A stretch of 17,545 nt of DNA from Mucidula mucida. Its lineage: Eukaryota; Basidiomycota; Agaricomycetes; Agaricales; Physalacriaceae. Below are positions 1 to 8,957 of the stretch, one piece after another. The translations under genes were made by a program, and so were the position numbers. The stretch covers positions 1 to 17,545 of the forward strand of contig JADNYV010000713.1 of assembly GCA_015501055.1 (NCBI GenBank), written 5' to 3'. Each line of letters opens with the position of its first letter. Within the stretch, counting starts at the first letter, position 1. The notes beneath the pieces are model-generated. The model saw only the letters and a program-made list of their open reading frames with translations. It was not told where the DNA came from and ran no database searches.

Positions 1-293
1 TAGTGGCAATACAAGCGTAACAGATGTACAGAATTAGGCTAATACGAAGGTGGTATTGTACACTTGCTGCATGGTATGTGGCAATGGTTGAAGAATGCAA
101 TATTCCGAAAGCGCTTAATCAAATCACTTCTGATGAACAGCTTCACAGCTTCATGGAGATCCAGTTCACGTCAACACTTTTTGGCCAGTCTCCTTCATTC
201 TGGTTTTCCTAGCAACTGAGGGAGTTGGTGAGAAAGACAACATCATAAAGGAATTGCGAGGGCTTACAGTTCCGCGGGTTTTCTATCTAAATG
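1..293. other. left flank, no recognisable gene
   Basis: Short open frames exist on both strands, the longest being 62 codons on plus, but none resembles a known family or shows a plausible exon structure. It may be the 3' flank of the doubtful minus-strand gene to its right. Confidence 0.4.
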
Positions 294-652
294 TTAGACG
301 GAGAGCATGGCTTCAGATGTGACAGCACGTACCAGAGCAGCGCCAACGACGCGTTCTTTGAAGGGTGCTTTGTGCGAGTCTGCGGGGACCTCTACAACGC
401 GAGTGGGACCAGTTTCGCCTGCGTCATCTTCGTGAACAGCGTGTCCACTGCCCAGTTGTGTGCGCCTATTAGCGGTCAACATGAAGTACACAGGCGTGTC
501 CGGGGAATAGGACCTTGTTGTGGTTGAGTCGTTGAACGAGTGGGCTGAACGGCCTCAGAGGAAGAGTGACGCCCTTGCGGTAGTTGGCGGGTCAACGATG
601 GCCTCGTTTCTGTGCTCAGAGGAGCGTGCGGCAGTTTCTTGGACATGGGCAT
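294..652 (-). CDS. doubtful small protein, about 119 aa, one apparent frameshift
   Basis: Not firmly recognised. On the minus strand an ATG at 652 opens a frame beginning MPMSKKLPHAPL. A second frame, one base away, runs to a TAA at 294-296 and ends in a segment reading HKAPFKERVVGAALVRAV. The PFKE-x-V-x-G-x-A pattern resembles, from memory, small basidiomycete proteins with a PFKEQV-type motif; I cannot confirm this. Joining the frames needs a lost base near 552-556, where GAGGCC would be GAGGGCC. The same kind of loss occurs in the next gene on the same strand. It could equally be chance open frames, because the region is short and no intron signals support it. Confidence 0.3.
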
Positions 653-817
653 GATGGGATGGAGGTTCTAATTGTCATTCTGAGCTCAAGTACTACTCCG
701 TGCGCCACACATCGTCACGAATGACATCACCGGTCGACGTCAGCGTTGTAATCTAATCTACAACTAAATGTACATGGCAATAAAATAATTGAAGACCTGC
801 TTCATCCATATCCCACC

Positions 818-1389
818 TCAGATACGACACTCCTTCGCAGTCAACGCACGCGCCACAATTCCACCGCCTCCTCCACCTTTTCCCGGTCCTTCTCAACAAC
901 TCTGCACATCACGCGTCTGAAGCGATCAGGGTGCCACACAAGCAAGGCCCGCTTGCGCCGCAAGTCGTGTCCGGATCTGTGCAAAGAACGTGGCAATCGC
1001 CTGTGGCGACACATGCTGTGGGCGCGATGGCTGGCACGATTGTGGCCACGGTATGTCCCTGAACGCAAGGGGCTGTGTCGAACCATGTATGGCGTCCCAT
1101 CGCGCCTGGTATTCCTCCCAAGTAATCGTCTCTCGGCTCCGTTTCCTCTTATTCTCCTCCTTGGACATGGCTTCTTCCTCCTTGACGCGCCTCCGAAGAT
1201 GAGCAGCGCGACGTTTCTCTGCAGCCTCTCGCCTCCGATCATCCGACTCTGACCCATGGATCGCGCGCATCTGCTGTTCAAGCACCATTGCGCTGTCGCC
1301 CACCCCGACTTGTTCATCCTCTGCTGCTGCTCTACCCAGCTAAACGTGTCCACCATTTGGCGCCAAGAGTCGTTGCGTTTTGCAGCCAT
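818..1389 (-). CDS. NFKBIL1-like (J-like HPD) protein, broken by small indels
   Basis: The start is the ATG at 1389 (MAAKRNDSWRQMVDTF). The natural protein moves through three frames. First comes the N-terminus. Then, from about 1335, a frame carries a charged helix rich in Arg, Glu and Lys (RRREAAEKRR), TWEEYQARWDAI and FRDIPWPQ. From about 965 another frame carries ALLVWHPDRF and VVEKDREKVEEAV. Finally, from about 861, a frame ends GIVARALTAKECRI with a stop at 818-820. The order helical segment, W-x-x-Y/F-x-x-x-W, DIPWP and RWHPDRF is that of the C-terminal part of NFKBIL1 and its fungal relatives; HPD is also the J-domain signature. Changes at about 1335 and 861 are one-base losses (GG to G, GGG to GG); the one near 955-970 is +1 or -2. 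No single continuous frame encodes the whole protein. Function in fungi is unknown. It is either damaged or mis-sequenced. Confidence 0.7.
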
Positions 1390-1601
1390 TCAAAGACTGG
1401 TTGGACAACGTACTAAATCAGCGCGTCGTAATATAGGCCCTCTAGTCCAGCAATGTGTTCGGCTCATGTACACCTCGCCGGTGGAATGTGTCAGTACATA
1501 ACAATAGTACATGGAGAGTGATAGTGTATAGTAATGCACATCGTTGCGCCACGGTCCCCATAAATAATAGGCAATGAAAGAATATATAGAAGCATTATCC
1601 T

Positions 1602-2963
1602 CTATGTCGAGCAAAAGCCCGAGTCGCTGACATGCTCCCCTTTCGTAGAGAGAGCCTCCAGTCGAACAGAGTCTTCAACAGTGCCATAAGGTTCTTCATT
1701 CATGCAGAGCAAAAAATAAGACTCACTAAAGTAAACGTGCGCCTGCGCCTCGTGCGCGGTCAACCTTTCCGCATGGTCATACCGCAACAGCTTATCGAGT
1801 AAATCCAATGCCTCGCCTGTGACCAGCTCGTTGGTTCCGTAGTCTGTCCATTGACGTTTCGGATAACTAAGCACAGAGTTCAGAGGAGCGGATACAGACT
1901 GCGCACCCATTTGACCCACCTTAATAGCAATGCATTCGTATCCGTTTCAAAGTGGATATCATACTTGTGCAGGTAATGATCAAACTTTTCAGTTCCTAAA
2001 GCCTTCATAATCTTCAACAGCTGATCGTTGTTGTCAGAGCCTCTGAAGAAGTGTTCTCGTCTAAAGATCATCGACGCAAACATGCAACCCAAGCTCCATA
2101 GATCGAGGCTATAGTCGTATTTGCGATAGCCAACGAGCAGCTCTGGCGATTTGTAGTACCGCGACCCAACGCGTATATGATAATCAGTGCCCGGGTGATA
2201 GAATTCGGCCAGGCCCCAGTCGATAAGACGCAACTGAAGCGCGTGGATGAGCACAATAGGGATGAAGTGAGGTCTAATTACCTTGCGCTGAGAATGATCG
2301 ATCATGACATTGCCTGGCTTGACATCGCGATGCATGATGCCGTGCGAGTGCACAAAGTCGAGGGCCTGCGAAGGAGTGTTGGCAATGTGGCGGCGCAGAG
2401 AAAGCCGAAGGGGCTGACCTTGAGCATTTGAAACATGTAATACTTAACGTCGGCCTCTAGCATGCGGGCTGAGAATGACTTCCACTCCACGTTCTCGACA
2501 TACTCCATGATGAGGCTGTGGTACTTGCCGGACGCTGCTAGAGTTGAGAATCAACAAGACACAGAGGCGGCCACTTACGATCTCGGACGACGTCGAGCAG
2601 GCCAACAACGTTGGGCCCGCCGGAGAGATTGCGCAGAACCTTTACTTCGCGCTTGACCTTTGTTTTTGCGACGGGCTTGAGGACCTTTATGACGCACTGG
2701 TCATTGTTGAGGGTGTCGACGCCTTCGAAGACCTGTGGCGCGTCAACTGGGGCTGCAACGGGGCAACTGAGCTGCGGACCTCTGAGTATTTGCCTCCGCC
2801 TAGCCTCCTCACAACTTCATAGCGATCCGGTTGGCTCCATTCGATCTTGGAGTTGTCTGCTCTCCGTATGAGCGGCGTTCCGGACGATAAGCTGGATAGG
2901 CGCACCGTAATCATACCAGCCTTTCCCTAAACTGGCATTAACGTTGGCGTAGATACGAGACAT
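1602..2963 (-). CDS. CKA1: casein kinase 2 catalytic (alpha) subunit
   Basis: This is the catalytic subunit of protein kinase CK2, an acidophilic Ser/Thr kinase of nucleus and cytoplasm. Eight exons: 2963-2906, 2856-2780, 2732-2579, 2537-2419, 2365-2282, 2233-1920, 1866-1727 and 1672-1602, totalling 338 aa with no frame break. The start [19 protein letters not shown] is the conserved fungal N-terminus. Visible features are the glycine loop [13 protein letters not shown] (about 37-49), the ATP-binding lysine in CVIKVLK (K61), the basic cluster KTKVKREVK (68-76), the catalytic loop HRDVKPGN (D150), the CK2-specific DWG (169-171) and [12 protein letters not shown]. The usual Gly before Pro in the last motif is Ser here. 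All introns are GT-AG, 41-54 nt. The last one (1673-1726) is 54 nt and in phase, so retention would add 18 residues near the C-terminus. Which paralogue this matches in yeast (Cka1 or Cka2) cannot be decided, so the symbol is by family only. Confidence 0.95.
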
Positions 2964-3270
2964 CAACGGCGCATTGAAGGTCGACAGAGGACTGAGGCAG
3001 GATGAGCTGGAGGAAGAGGGGGTAATCGTAGCAGCACTAGGCAGTATAAGACTAAAATGCTACTCTACCACCAAGGAGTAGCCACGTGACCTTGCCGGCA
3101 CTTCGGCCATCTGACAAACACCTCATCGCCCTCCTCATCTTCTCAGGCTTATTAGGCTGAGGATTCAAGCTGTCATTCGCTCTGACCCCACTACGCTCCA
3201 TCAAGCTCGAAGGCTGATGTAATGCATTTTTCGCATCGCCTACCTTTGTGGGAACGTAGGAAAGGTGTAC

Positions 3271-3288
3271 TAGACCTTTGGGGGTCTA
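3271..3288. repeat. inverted repeat TAGACC/GGTCTA
   Basis: Arms TAGACC (3271-3276) and GGTCTA (3283-3288) are perfect reverse complements around a 6-nt spacer. It lies about 240 nt before the eS8 start and about 310 nt before the CK2 start. It may be a dimeric factor site or chance. Confidence 0.4.
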
Positions 3289-3388
3289 CAGTAGTGTACG
3301 ATAATGATGAAGACGAATGCTGTCAACGAGTCCTTGTTTTGGCGAGGGAAGAAGCCTATGTATCCAAATATTGGTGTGACTGCAGTTC

Positions 3389-3406
3389 AACTTGAATCTT
3401 CAAGTT
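3389..3406. repeat. inverted repeat AACTTGAA/TTCAAGTT
   Basis: Two 8-nt arms are exact reverse complements around a 2-nt spacer, about 120 nt upstream of the eS8 start codon. The compact symmetry would suit a dimeric DNA-binding protein. No factor is identified. Confidence 0.45.
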
Positions 3407-3527
3407 CAACCGGTAACCTCCGGCCCGGATGCTGACTAAGTAGCTATACAGGACCAGCGGAAGTTTCCGGTTGCCGAAACTTTACAGAAAACGGACACCA
3501 TCGCAGGCATCCTCCCGACGTCAAGAC

Positions 3528-4374
3528 ATGGGTTCGTCGTCGCTGCTGTTGTTGCTCTCGCTCGTCCAGTGCTCATCGTCCTGCTAGGTATCTCCCGCAC
3601 CTCAAGACATAAGCGCTCCGCTTCTGGTGCGCAGCGCGCCCACTACCGCAAAAAGAGAAAGTTCGAGCTCGGTCGCCAGCCCGCCAGCACCAAACTCGGC
3701 GCCAAGCGCATTCACACCGTCCGTGTCCGTGGAGGAAATCTCAAGTACAGAGCTCTCCGTCTCGACAGTGGAAACTTTGCTTGGGGATCAGAGCAGGTCA
3801 CCAAGAAGACCAGGATTATCGGTGTTGTGCGTACAAATCTTCTTTGGATCTCAGTTAGTGTTCATCTATTCCATCCAGGTGTACAATGCTTCCAACAACG
3901 AACTTGTACGGACGAACACACTCGTCAAGAGCGCCATTATCCAGATCGATGCTACGCCTTTCCGTCAATGGTACGAGGCACACTACGCCCAGCCGGTGAC
4001 CAAGAAGGGCAAGCCTACTGCCGCTGCCGCCGAGACTGCTGAGCCCAAAAAGATCTCCAATCACCACCAGCGTGTGTTGGATGAGCGGAAAAAGGGTACA
4101 AAGCAATGCATCGTTCGCTGATAATCGCCGCTAACTTCTTCATCAGAGGGCAAGGTTGACACCCTGCTTGAATCACAGTTTGCTGCTGGTCGTCTGTACG
4201 CCGCCGTCTCTAGCCGACCAGGGCAGTCTGGACGCGCTGACGGTTACATTTTGGAGGGACGGGAACTTGAGGTATGTCACCATCTTTGTCGCCTGCCACC
4301 GGATTCTCATCGTTTCCTAGTTCTACATCAGGAAGATCAGGACTGGCAAGCAGAAGCACGCACACGCGGCGTAA
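3528..4374 (+). CDS. RPS8: 40S ribosomal protein S8 (eS8)
   Basis: Structural protein of the small cytosolic ribosomal subunit. Exons: 3528-3531, 3588-3826, 3879-4095, 4147-4271 and 4321-4374, giving 212 aa with an intact frame. The first exon is only ATGG; splicing its intron (3532-3587) makes the N-terminus [15 protein letters not shown]. Family blocks visible in order are [47 protein letters not shown], the [11 protein letters not shown] segment, FRQWYEAHY, a Lys/Ala-rich insert, then [13 protein letters not shown] and the C-terminal [10 protein letters not shown]. Length is close to that of yeast (200) and animal (208) S8. Introns are 49-56 nt GT-AG; the second donor is GTGCGT. The GTG-initiated frame starting at 3569 is intronic and not used. 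Divergent from CK2 alpha. Confidence 0.97.
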
Positions 4375-4899
4375 TTTTCTTGTATCCCTTGTTCTACCCA
4401 GCCATACTGGAATGAGAATGTACTTGTGTTGTACGGGTCCGTAGGAAGCATTCCCTCCATGATACTGTATGAAAACTCTTTCTTATTGATCGATATGTTA
4501 CAATGCATTATGCTCTCACCTTCACGATTGAACTAGGCGTGTGAGCAATCCATGGTCAGTTATTTTCGGCGCATCAACTGCCAAACATTGTTGATAGTTT
4601 CAAACTTGAAGACTCTTATGATTAGCCGCCATACTGCACTGTGCTCAAAATTTCCGTGAAGATTCCGTGGTCAACCTGTGGTCAACCTCGTATCGTACTA
4701 AAAGCCGACGTGATGTGGGTAGCGCCATCTTCTCGACATATTATCATCTAATACGACCAGTTCGACCCCACACTGTGACCCCAAGGTGTCACAAATCTGC
4801 ATCAGAATAGTCCTTATCTCTGTACAGGCTCGTGCCTGTATTTCTACGTTATTCGAGTCATCTGTTCGGTTTGGACAATGCTCTCTAACTCCCCACACC
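4375..4899. other. intergenic, eS8 3' end to arrestin promoter
   Basis: No gene recognised. The left part should hold the eS8 3' UTR and the right part the promoter of the arrestin-like gene. It contains an 11-nt tandem duplication (4667-4688) and a small perfect hairpin, ACAGGC-tcgt-GCCTGT, near 4824-4839. Confidence 0.5.
4667..4688 (+). repeat. tandem duplication of GTGGTCAACCT
   Basis: Two exact adjacent copies of GTGGTCAACCT (4667-4677 and 4678-4688), about 210 nt before the arrestin-like start. Possible duplicated factor site, or simple slippage. Confidence 0.6.
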
Positions 4900-6339
4900 A
4901 TGTTACCCTCCTACAGCTCGTCCTCGGCGCCTGAATACACGCCTTCACCGTCAGAGGAGGAAGCGACGCTGGATTATACCCCACGATACCCACTTGCTCA
5001 CGCCGTCTTTCATGGGAACTTTACGCAACGCTGGAAACAAGCGACGCTTATTCTGAAAGATCAGGACGAGAAGGCAGAGATACCGTGTTACGGGCGCCAC
5101 TCTATAATACAAGGGGAGCTGGGGCTCTTGAAAGATGACATCTCGTGCGTGGCTGTCAAGGTAAGTTCTTGGCTCGCGCTTGTTGTTCTTGTGCTCATTA
5201 GTCATGTAGCTTGAGGGACGGTTGAATTTCTCAATGTCCGATGTAGGTTCAAACAGCTGGACGCTCGTCAGTGAGAAGTATACACTGTGGAAGAAGGATG
5301 ATAACGTTTCCTCGCGGTGTCCCAGCGTTCTCCCATTGTCCATAAGGTTCCCTCCCACGTTCCAAGACGCTGGTGAAGCCAAGAAGCTGCCGCCCTCGTA
5401 CGAAGCGATATTCTACGGCATGCCTTCCCTGTGGGTGACCTGCATTTACACCTTTACTGTCAAGATCTCGCGGACGCGAGCGCGTTTTGAATTGTGGAAG
5501 CCTTCACGGACGTGGGTTTTTGTTCTTGGGACGCGTGTGATTGGGTCGCTAATCGATTTCTCGCCATAGATACACCCTGCGTATAAATTACAGGCCTCGG
5601 ACACGTCCGAATCGGCCTATTGTGCGATGCGACACGATATTCTCGATGCTGAAGTATGTCCCTGAAGAGTGGCACCAAATCATGGATACGATGCACTTTA
5701 GGCCGTCTGCCTGCTTGGCGCCGATAAACTGTCATGTACGGTATACCATCTCTCTTGATATGACTGCCTGATATGGTCTAGTTTCTGATACCCTCTGTGC
5801 AAACATTCGGACTCGAGGATGTGATACCATTTCACATTCAACTCACCGGCCCTCTCGAGTCGCTTTCACACGTCTTTCCGACACCATCAGTGAAGGATGA
5901 GCAGCCGACGCAGAAGCTGTTCATTCGCGTGTGTCTGGTGCGGAAGACACTGCTGGTTGTAGACGGGAAGAAGTACTGGCGGAACACTAGTATCGGGGAA
6001 GGAAAAGTGTGGCCCACACCTCCCCATCATGATCTCACCACGCAGAAGCACAAGGGCGACGTCTCCGCTGATTGGGAGGGAGAGGTGCGGTGCAATCCCG
6101 AGGTCCGCACGTCGGGGTTCAACATTGGAAACGTCGCAGTACAGGTGCTGTATTCCCGGTGTCTCGCTTTGGTGCTTTGGATCTGACCGGGATTGTTGTT
6201 GAAGGACTTTATTTTGTTCGCTTTGACACCTCCGAATGTTCGTAACGCAACGTTGTTGCAGCTGCAGCATGCACATCCAATCAAGCTGGTTACTGATACG
6301 TGGACTGATGACACTACCACGCATCCTCACGATACTTAA
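4900..6339 (+). CDS. arrestin-like (N-terminal arrestin fold) protein
   Basis: A 408-aa protein from five exons: 4900-5160, 5210-5511, 5570-5735, 5782-6144 and 6205-6339, all with GT-AG introns (46-60 nt) and an intact frame. The ATG at 4900 was chosen because the conserved N-terminal Ser/Pro/Glu-rich stretch (MLPSYSSSSAPEYTPSPSEE) starts there. Landmarks are IPCYGRHSIIQGEL, VAVKLEGRL, LPPSYEAIFYG (PPSY at 148-151), a beta-rich segment ending INYRPRTRPNRP, VPEEWHQIM, IPSVQTFGLEDVIPFHIQL, TSGFNIGNVAVQDFILFAL and a C-terminal LQHAHPIKLVTDTWTD. Such proteins are abundant in Agaricomycetes and mostly uncharacterised. Alpha-arrestins in yeast are adaptors bringing Rsp5-type ubiquitin ligases to plasma-membrane transporters. 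The PPSY could serve that role but sits where the family usually has PPS followed by Phe or Tyr, so it may be structural only. No membrane segment or catalytic motif. Confidence 0.88.
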
Positions 6340-7488
6340 TTCTTTGTATTTCGTTGAATGTTCAAATCTGTTAGATCGATCTTCGGCTGTTTGTTGCTCT
6401 GTAGTTGGAGGCTCTTTGTTTACTTGAATGAACATTTCTTGTGCTCAGTTTTCTCAATGGTCTGCTGATACATTTGTGAAAGTATTAAGGCTTGTGGACA
6501 CGCAGTCAACAAAGGCTCGGTTTACTGGAGTTGATAGCGTGGAGATGCATAACGATTAAGCTGTATCTTGAATGAAATAGGTTAGTTTTCCTTGACATCG
6601 GCCAGAGGAGCGAGAGTCGGAGTGTGACACTCCGGAAAAATTATCATTTTTGTGTGTCCTTCATGTCAAATCTTGCCGCGAAGGTGGACACATCTCCATA
6701 CTGTCCAGTGCAACTTCGAAACGTACAAAACAGACATCGGCTCGGTGCTTGCTTCTGATACAGTAAAATTTGTCAAAGACAAGACCGGCTTCGGATCATT
6801 CGGCATTTGACGCGCTATCCCAAGTTTGACGAGTTACGCCACGCTCAGCCTGCCTTGATCTCACTCGCTAGAGGTCACTGGGCTGTCGTGATGTCGATGA
6901 CATCTCTTTAATCGTTGAAGGCTGTGTCTTCAACGAGAAGATTTTCAGATGGCCTGGCGGGCGACGTGCCGGTCGTATCCAATTGCAATTGCAACAGAGG
7001 ATGTGAGCAGAGTTCCCGTTTAGTCGGATTAAGTACTGTATGTTTCAAAACTCTCCATTTCGCGGTTAGCTTGATTGAATACCCTGAAGGAACGACGATG
7101 AACGAGAAAGAAGATACATATACTGATCTGCTCAAGGCCACAAGGGGAATGATTGGAAGATGAGATCGATGGGAACACGCGTTGATTGTATTCTATGTTG
7201 ACTATTGAGCGCGTATCAGTCCCAGTTCTGCGTCGGCGACATTGAAAGTGCTCGGTATACTATATTTTGAGGTACTACAAAATTTGACAGCCTAGGGACC
7301 GGAACCAAAGTTGACATTTACCTCCTTCCCCTATCAGCATGCCATAACGATTGCACCACAAGGCTCTTTGCATAAATTTCAGACGGTTCTGCTTAGTGCG
7401 TCGTTTATTTCCCCTTCCCTTCTTCCGTCTGGCTACCACGAAAACGGTCGTTTCCTCGATACTACCGTTGTCGGAGAGGGAAAATGCG
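6340..7488. other. 1.15-kb intergenic region
   Basis: Lies between the arrestin-like gene and the DUF6533 gene, both on plus. Open frames of up to 82 codons at 6915-7163 and 108 codons on minus at 7275-7601 show no family motif, and the latter runs antisense across the first exon and intron of the next gene. I see no repeat, tRNA or mobile element remnant. Confidence 0.45.
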
Positions 7489-8957
7489 ATGAAACAGGCA
7501 GGGGAGGCTTCGCTGGTGACGCGCTTCACGCTAGAGCTTAGCATGGGATCCGGTGCGTTTGTCCTCCACCCTTCTATGAGTTTTGTTGAACGCGGAATCA
7601 ATACTAGGTGCCGCCTTGGCGTTCCAATGCTGGTGAGTACGGGTGCGGCTCTTAGTGATATCGCAATTCATACCACCAGGACAGGGATACCCTCATAACG
7701 TTCGATAGAGAGGTGGATGATATTTGGACGTAAGTGCTTTTTCATAAGACGCGTCTTTGAATGACTGGAGCTCATTGACGATTCTTTTCTAGTAAACCAA
7801 ATTCGTCCTGGCTCAAATGGGCATTTCTCTTTGCTCGATACTTTCCGCTCCTGGCCCAAATGTAAGGCGTCGAATAATCATTCCGCCGTCGTTCACCTCA
7901 TCGCATACAGTACCGGCCGGGTGATTGACTTGTCAGTGTTATATCAACTCTCGTTAATTCTGGACAAGAGTTTCATCCGGGGATGGTACATAAGCCAGGT
8001 GCTTGTAAGTACAGGTTGCATTCAATCAATTCCGCCTTAAGAATAACCTGTGGCGTCAGGTTGTCTGGCTAACTATTTTGGGCGCCGAGATCGTCATGAT
8101 GTCGCGAGGTTCGTGTGACTCTAGTTCTGTTTGAAGAAGATCTCGCTGAGCTTGGATATTTGACAGTATACGCAATGTACAGCAGGAATCGTTGGATCGG
8201 GATTGGCTTTATATCGCTGCTTGTTATGGAGACAGTAACTGTCTTTCTTGGTCTTGGACTCACCCTCCCCTCCTCGGACTTCGATCCTGTAATGCTATTA
8301 ACGACGACATCGCAGTCGTTCGTTTTCTTTGGGCAAGTTGCACTCGTTACACTGGCATCATGCCTGACTGACAAAGACCTGAAGAGCATCTGCCATGGTC
8401 GCACAGATCATCATCCTGGCGTTGTCTGTCATTCGCTACGTCCGCGGCGAGTGGAACGGGATACCCATCATCAAGCTCATGATACGCGACGGAACCCTCG
8501 CGTTCGGTGTCCTTTTCTGTGAGTGGGTACTTCCTGGCATCCACCTGGTTGATTAAATTGCCTGTCACCAAGTTATTTCGCTCTTACTAGTTGTATACAC
8601 CATCTTGGACACGAAATTTGCTACAACAACTTACGCGTATGTCCTGAAATCTGTGTATCATCATTCTCGCTCATGTTGCTGCAGATGGATGATCACCTTT
8701 GTATCTGTAGTGGTAAGTGCACTTTGAGTTACAAAAGCTTCTTATCCTTGGCGTCCATGTTTCAGGAGTGTCGTCTGATACTAAACATGCAACGCGTACC
8801 CATAGTAGGCGCAGACGGTGCGAATACAAGCTCAGATGGACCACCTCTCACAACCTTCATCGAGGACCATCGTGGACTATCCCATCTTTACACGGTATGG
8901 TTGTTGAGCATCTATTTCATTCTATAGTTGACTTGAATGCAGATGTCCGAAGCGTAA
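7489..8957 (+). CDS. DUF6533-type multi-pass membrane protein
   Basis: A basidiomycete-specific integral membrane protein of unknown function. My model has 12 exons: 7489-7552, 7608-7632, 7685-7729, 7793-7861, 7911-8004, 8060-8108, 8167-8332, 8385-8518, 8591-8636, 8685-8712, 8766-8894 and 8943-8957, giving 287 aa with no frame break. The DUF6533 signature is WDTLITFDREVDDIW (30-44) followed by the FLFARYFPLLAQ helix (56-67). Then come GWYISQVL, a hydrophobic helix ending EIVMMSRVYAMYSRNRW (109-125), a further helix GIGFISLLVMETVTVFLGL, VAQIIILALSV, IPIIKLMIRDGTLAFGVLFF and WMITFVSVVECRLILNMQR. Typical members have about seven helices. Exon 2 (25 nt) and the first splice are the least certain. 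The intron at 8333-8384 appears to use a GC donor. The C-terminal tail (GADGANTSSDGPPL) is short and polar. Confidence 0.82.
8333..8384 (+). other. probable GC-AG intron in the DUF6533 gene
   Basis: Without splicing, the frame after FVFFG runs out of register and loses the next helix. Removing GCAAGT...CTGAAG (52 nt) restores FFGASAMVAQIIILAL in frame. The donor GG|GCAAGT matches the strong consensus of GC-AG introns, and a CTGAC branch-like motif lies about 15-20 nt before the acceptor. No GT donor in the neighbourhood gives the same protein. Confidence 0.7.

Larger units (their letters stand above)
2964..3527. promoter_or_regulatory. divergent promoter region between CK2 alpha and eS8
   Basis: The two start codons lie back to back with 564 nt between them and no credible coding frame, so this stretch must hold both promoters and 5' UTRs. 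It contains two short perfect inverted repeats, listed separately. I see no clear TATA box near either start. Confidence 0.6.

Noticed and set aside
841..1389. 182-codon continuous open frame as the real product
   Set aside because: Its middle part is an Arg-rich out-of-frame translation; the conserved TWEEYQ and DIPWP motifs lie in another frame.
4690..4780. Possible tRNA suggested by AGTTCGACCCC
   Set aside because: No matching acceptor stem, D-arm or anticodon arm at the right spacing.
6915..7163. 82-codon plus frame and its antisense 77-codon frame
   Set aside because: No recognisable motif; sense and antisense frames of similar length suggest chance.
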